Below, piece after piece: positions 63,717-64,000 of a stretch of 64,000 nt of DNA; position 1 is the first letter of the stretch; every line of letters begins with the position of its first letter. The position numbers and the translations under genes are program-made. This stretch comes from Planctomycetes bacterium B3_Pla (lineage in GTDB: Bacteria; Planctomycetota; Phycisphaerae; Sedimentisphaerales; Anaerobacaceae), in assembly GCA_005223045.1 (NCBI GenBank), contig NJBM01000025.1, positions 1-64,000 on the forward strand. The letters are read 5' to 3'. The notes under the pieces are model-generated. The model ran no database searches. It was not told the origin of the DNA and worked only from the letters and a program-made list of their open reading frames with translations.

Positions 63717-63756
63717 CTAAGACTATTGTTGTCCTATACGACCAGAATAGTCCTAC
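63717..63756. promoter_or_regulatory. Two operator-like inverted repeats in the Rrf2 promoter
   Basis: Box A (63717-63737) reads CTAAGACTA-TTG-TTGTCCTAT and box B (63736-63756) reads ATACGACCA-GAA-TAGTCCTAC. Both have 9-3-9 layout with 6 of 9 paired positions and share TAGTCCTA/TAGGACTA words with the site at 54071-54091. The centres are 19 bp apart, about two helical turns. Box B covers the -10 element, which suits repression of the gene's own promoter. Confidence 0.5.
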
Positions 63757-63772
63757 TTGTTCGCTTTGTCAA
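63744..63772 (-). promoter_or_regulatory. Promoter of the Rrf2-cupin-hcp run
   Basis: The minus strand has TTGACA (63772-63767), a 17-nt spacer and TATTCT (63749-63744). It lies about 68 bp before the Rrf2 start codon, and its -10 overlaps an operator-like inverted repeat. Confidence 0.6.
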
Positions 63773-63851
63773 CGTAAAAAAAAGATTTTTAAATAATTAT
63801 CTTTCGTTAGCGACAAGAATAGCAATTTGTCTCCTCCCGCAAATCTTTGTT

Positions 63852-63998
63852 CTATTCGACTACGGGGACGGCCCCCGCAGCACAGATACGGAACCTTTTA
63901 TCAAGACCTTTGGTCGATGCGAATCCGTGTTCCTTCTCTCCTTTCAAGATCACATCGCTGCCTTCAGCAATTATTTCGAGGTCTTGCTCCAAGCCCCT
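63852..63998 (-). CDS. C-terminal end of an unidentified gene (runs off the window)
   Basis: An open minus-strand frame of 48 residues ends with the stop at 63852: GLEQDLEIIAEGSDVILKGE, then KEHGFASTKGLDKRFRICAA and GAVPVVE. The amino-acid make-up looks like real protein. No family recognised. About 80 bp of AT-rich non-coding DNA separate it from the Rrf2 promoter. Confidence 0.4.
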   Translation of the reverse strand, partial: RGLEQDLEIIAEGSDVILKGEKEHGFASTKGLDKRFRICAAGAVPVVE

Positions 63999-64000
63999 CT

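Overview
The window looks like a Planctomycetota chromosome segment, most likely a Phycisphaerae / Sedimentisphaerales-type anaerobe. The grounds are an ECF sigma gene overlapping a Ser/Thr kinase gene with a propeller tail, secreted Kelch and LamG proteins with dockerin-like repeats, a Tat-exported sulfatase beside an FG-GAP protein, a sigma factor fused to a membrane segment and about 1,100 further residues, and a 23S rRNA gene with no 16S gene next to it. The taxon is inferred from family content, not from a search.

Layout. 0-1.5 kb: minus-strand tRNA-Ile, tRNA-Ala and the 5' part of 23S rRNA, with their own promoter and a boxB/boxA-like leader. 1.7-5.2 kb: ECF sigma and kinase pair. 5.4-12.4 kb: three tandem Kelch-dockerin-LamG secreted proteins plus a fourth dockerin-bearing propeller protein. 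12.5-17.0 kb: housekeeping genes (nrnA, ribF), a His-rich metal permease with a Fur-family regulator, and a lipoprotein amidase. 17.2-23.7 kb: an AT-rich accessory island with a membrane KAP-type NTPase, small membrane proteins and many intergenic repeats. 23.7-31.6 kb: nucleotide-sugar genes for surface polysaccharide with a NusG/RfaH-like protein. 31.7-33.7 kb: crcB, a DUF190 gene, a TIM-barrel protein and tRNA-Pro. 33.7-41.8 kb: the sigma fusion protein, a sulfatase, an FG-GAP protein and a Tat-signal stub.

41.9-53.9 kb holds the main find: ten tightly packed minus-strand genes, many overlapping by 4 bp, for an exported molybdenum enzyme of the nitrate reductase / nitrite oxidoreductase type. 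It has a catalytic subunit, a four-cluster Fe-S subunit, a TorD-like chaperone, a subunit joining a heme-b gamma-type domain to a CuA domain, a NosR/NapH-like membrane Fe-S protein, a second CuA-type cupredoxin, a DUF4418 membrane protein, an ABC exporter pair and a propeller lipoprotein. I saw no c-type heme motif and no NarI-type subunit, so electrons probably move through heme b, Fe-S and CuA centres.

54.2-58.5 kb encodes a gingipain-like C25 peptidase. 58.6-63.8 kb is a second minus-strand run: an Rrf2 regulator with three cysteines, a cupin, a zinc ribbon, a zinc ribbon-HD protein, a short (class III) hybrid cluster protein, a ferredoxin and a Cu/Zn-type permease. Similar 9-3-9 inverted repeats lie in the Rrf2 promoter and upstream of the molybdoenzyme operon, which suggests that one Fe-S / nitric-oxide-type sensor links both gene sets.
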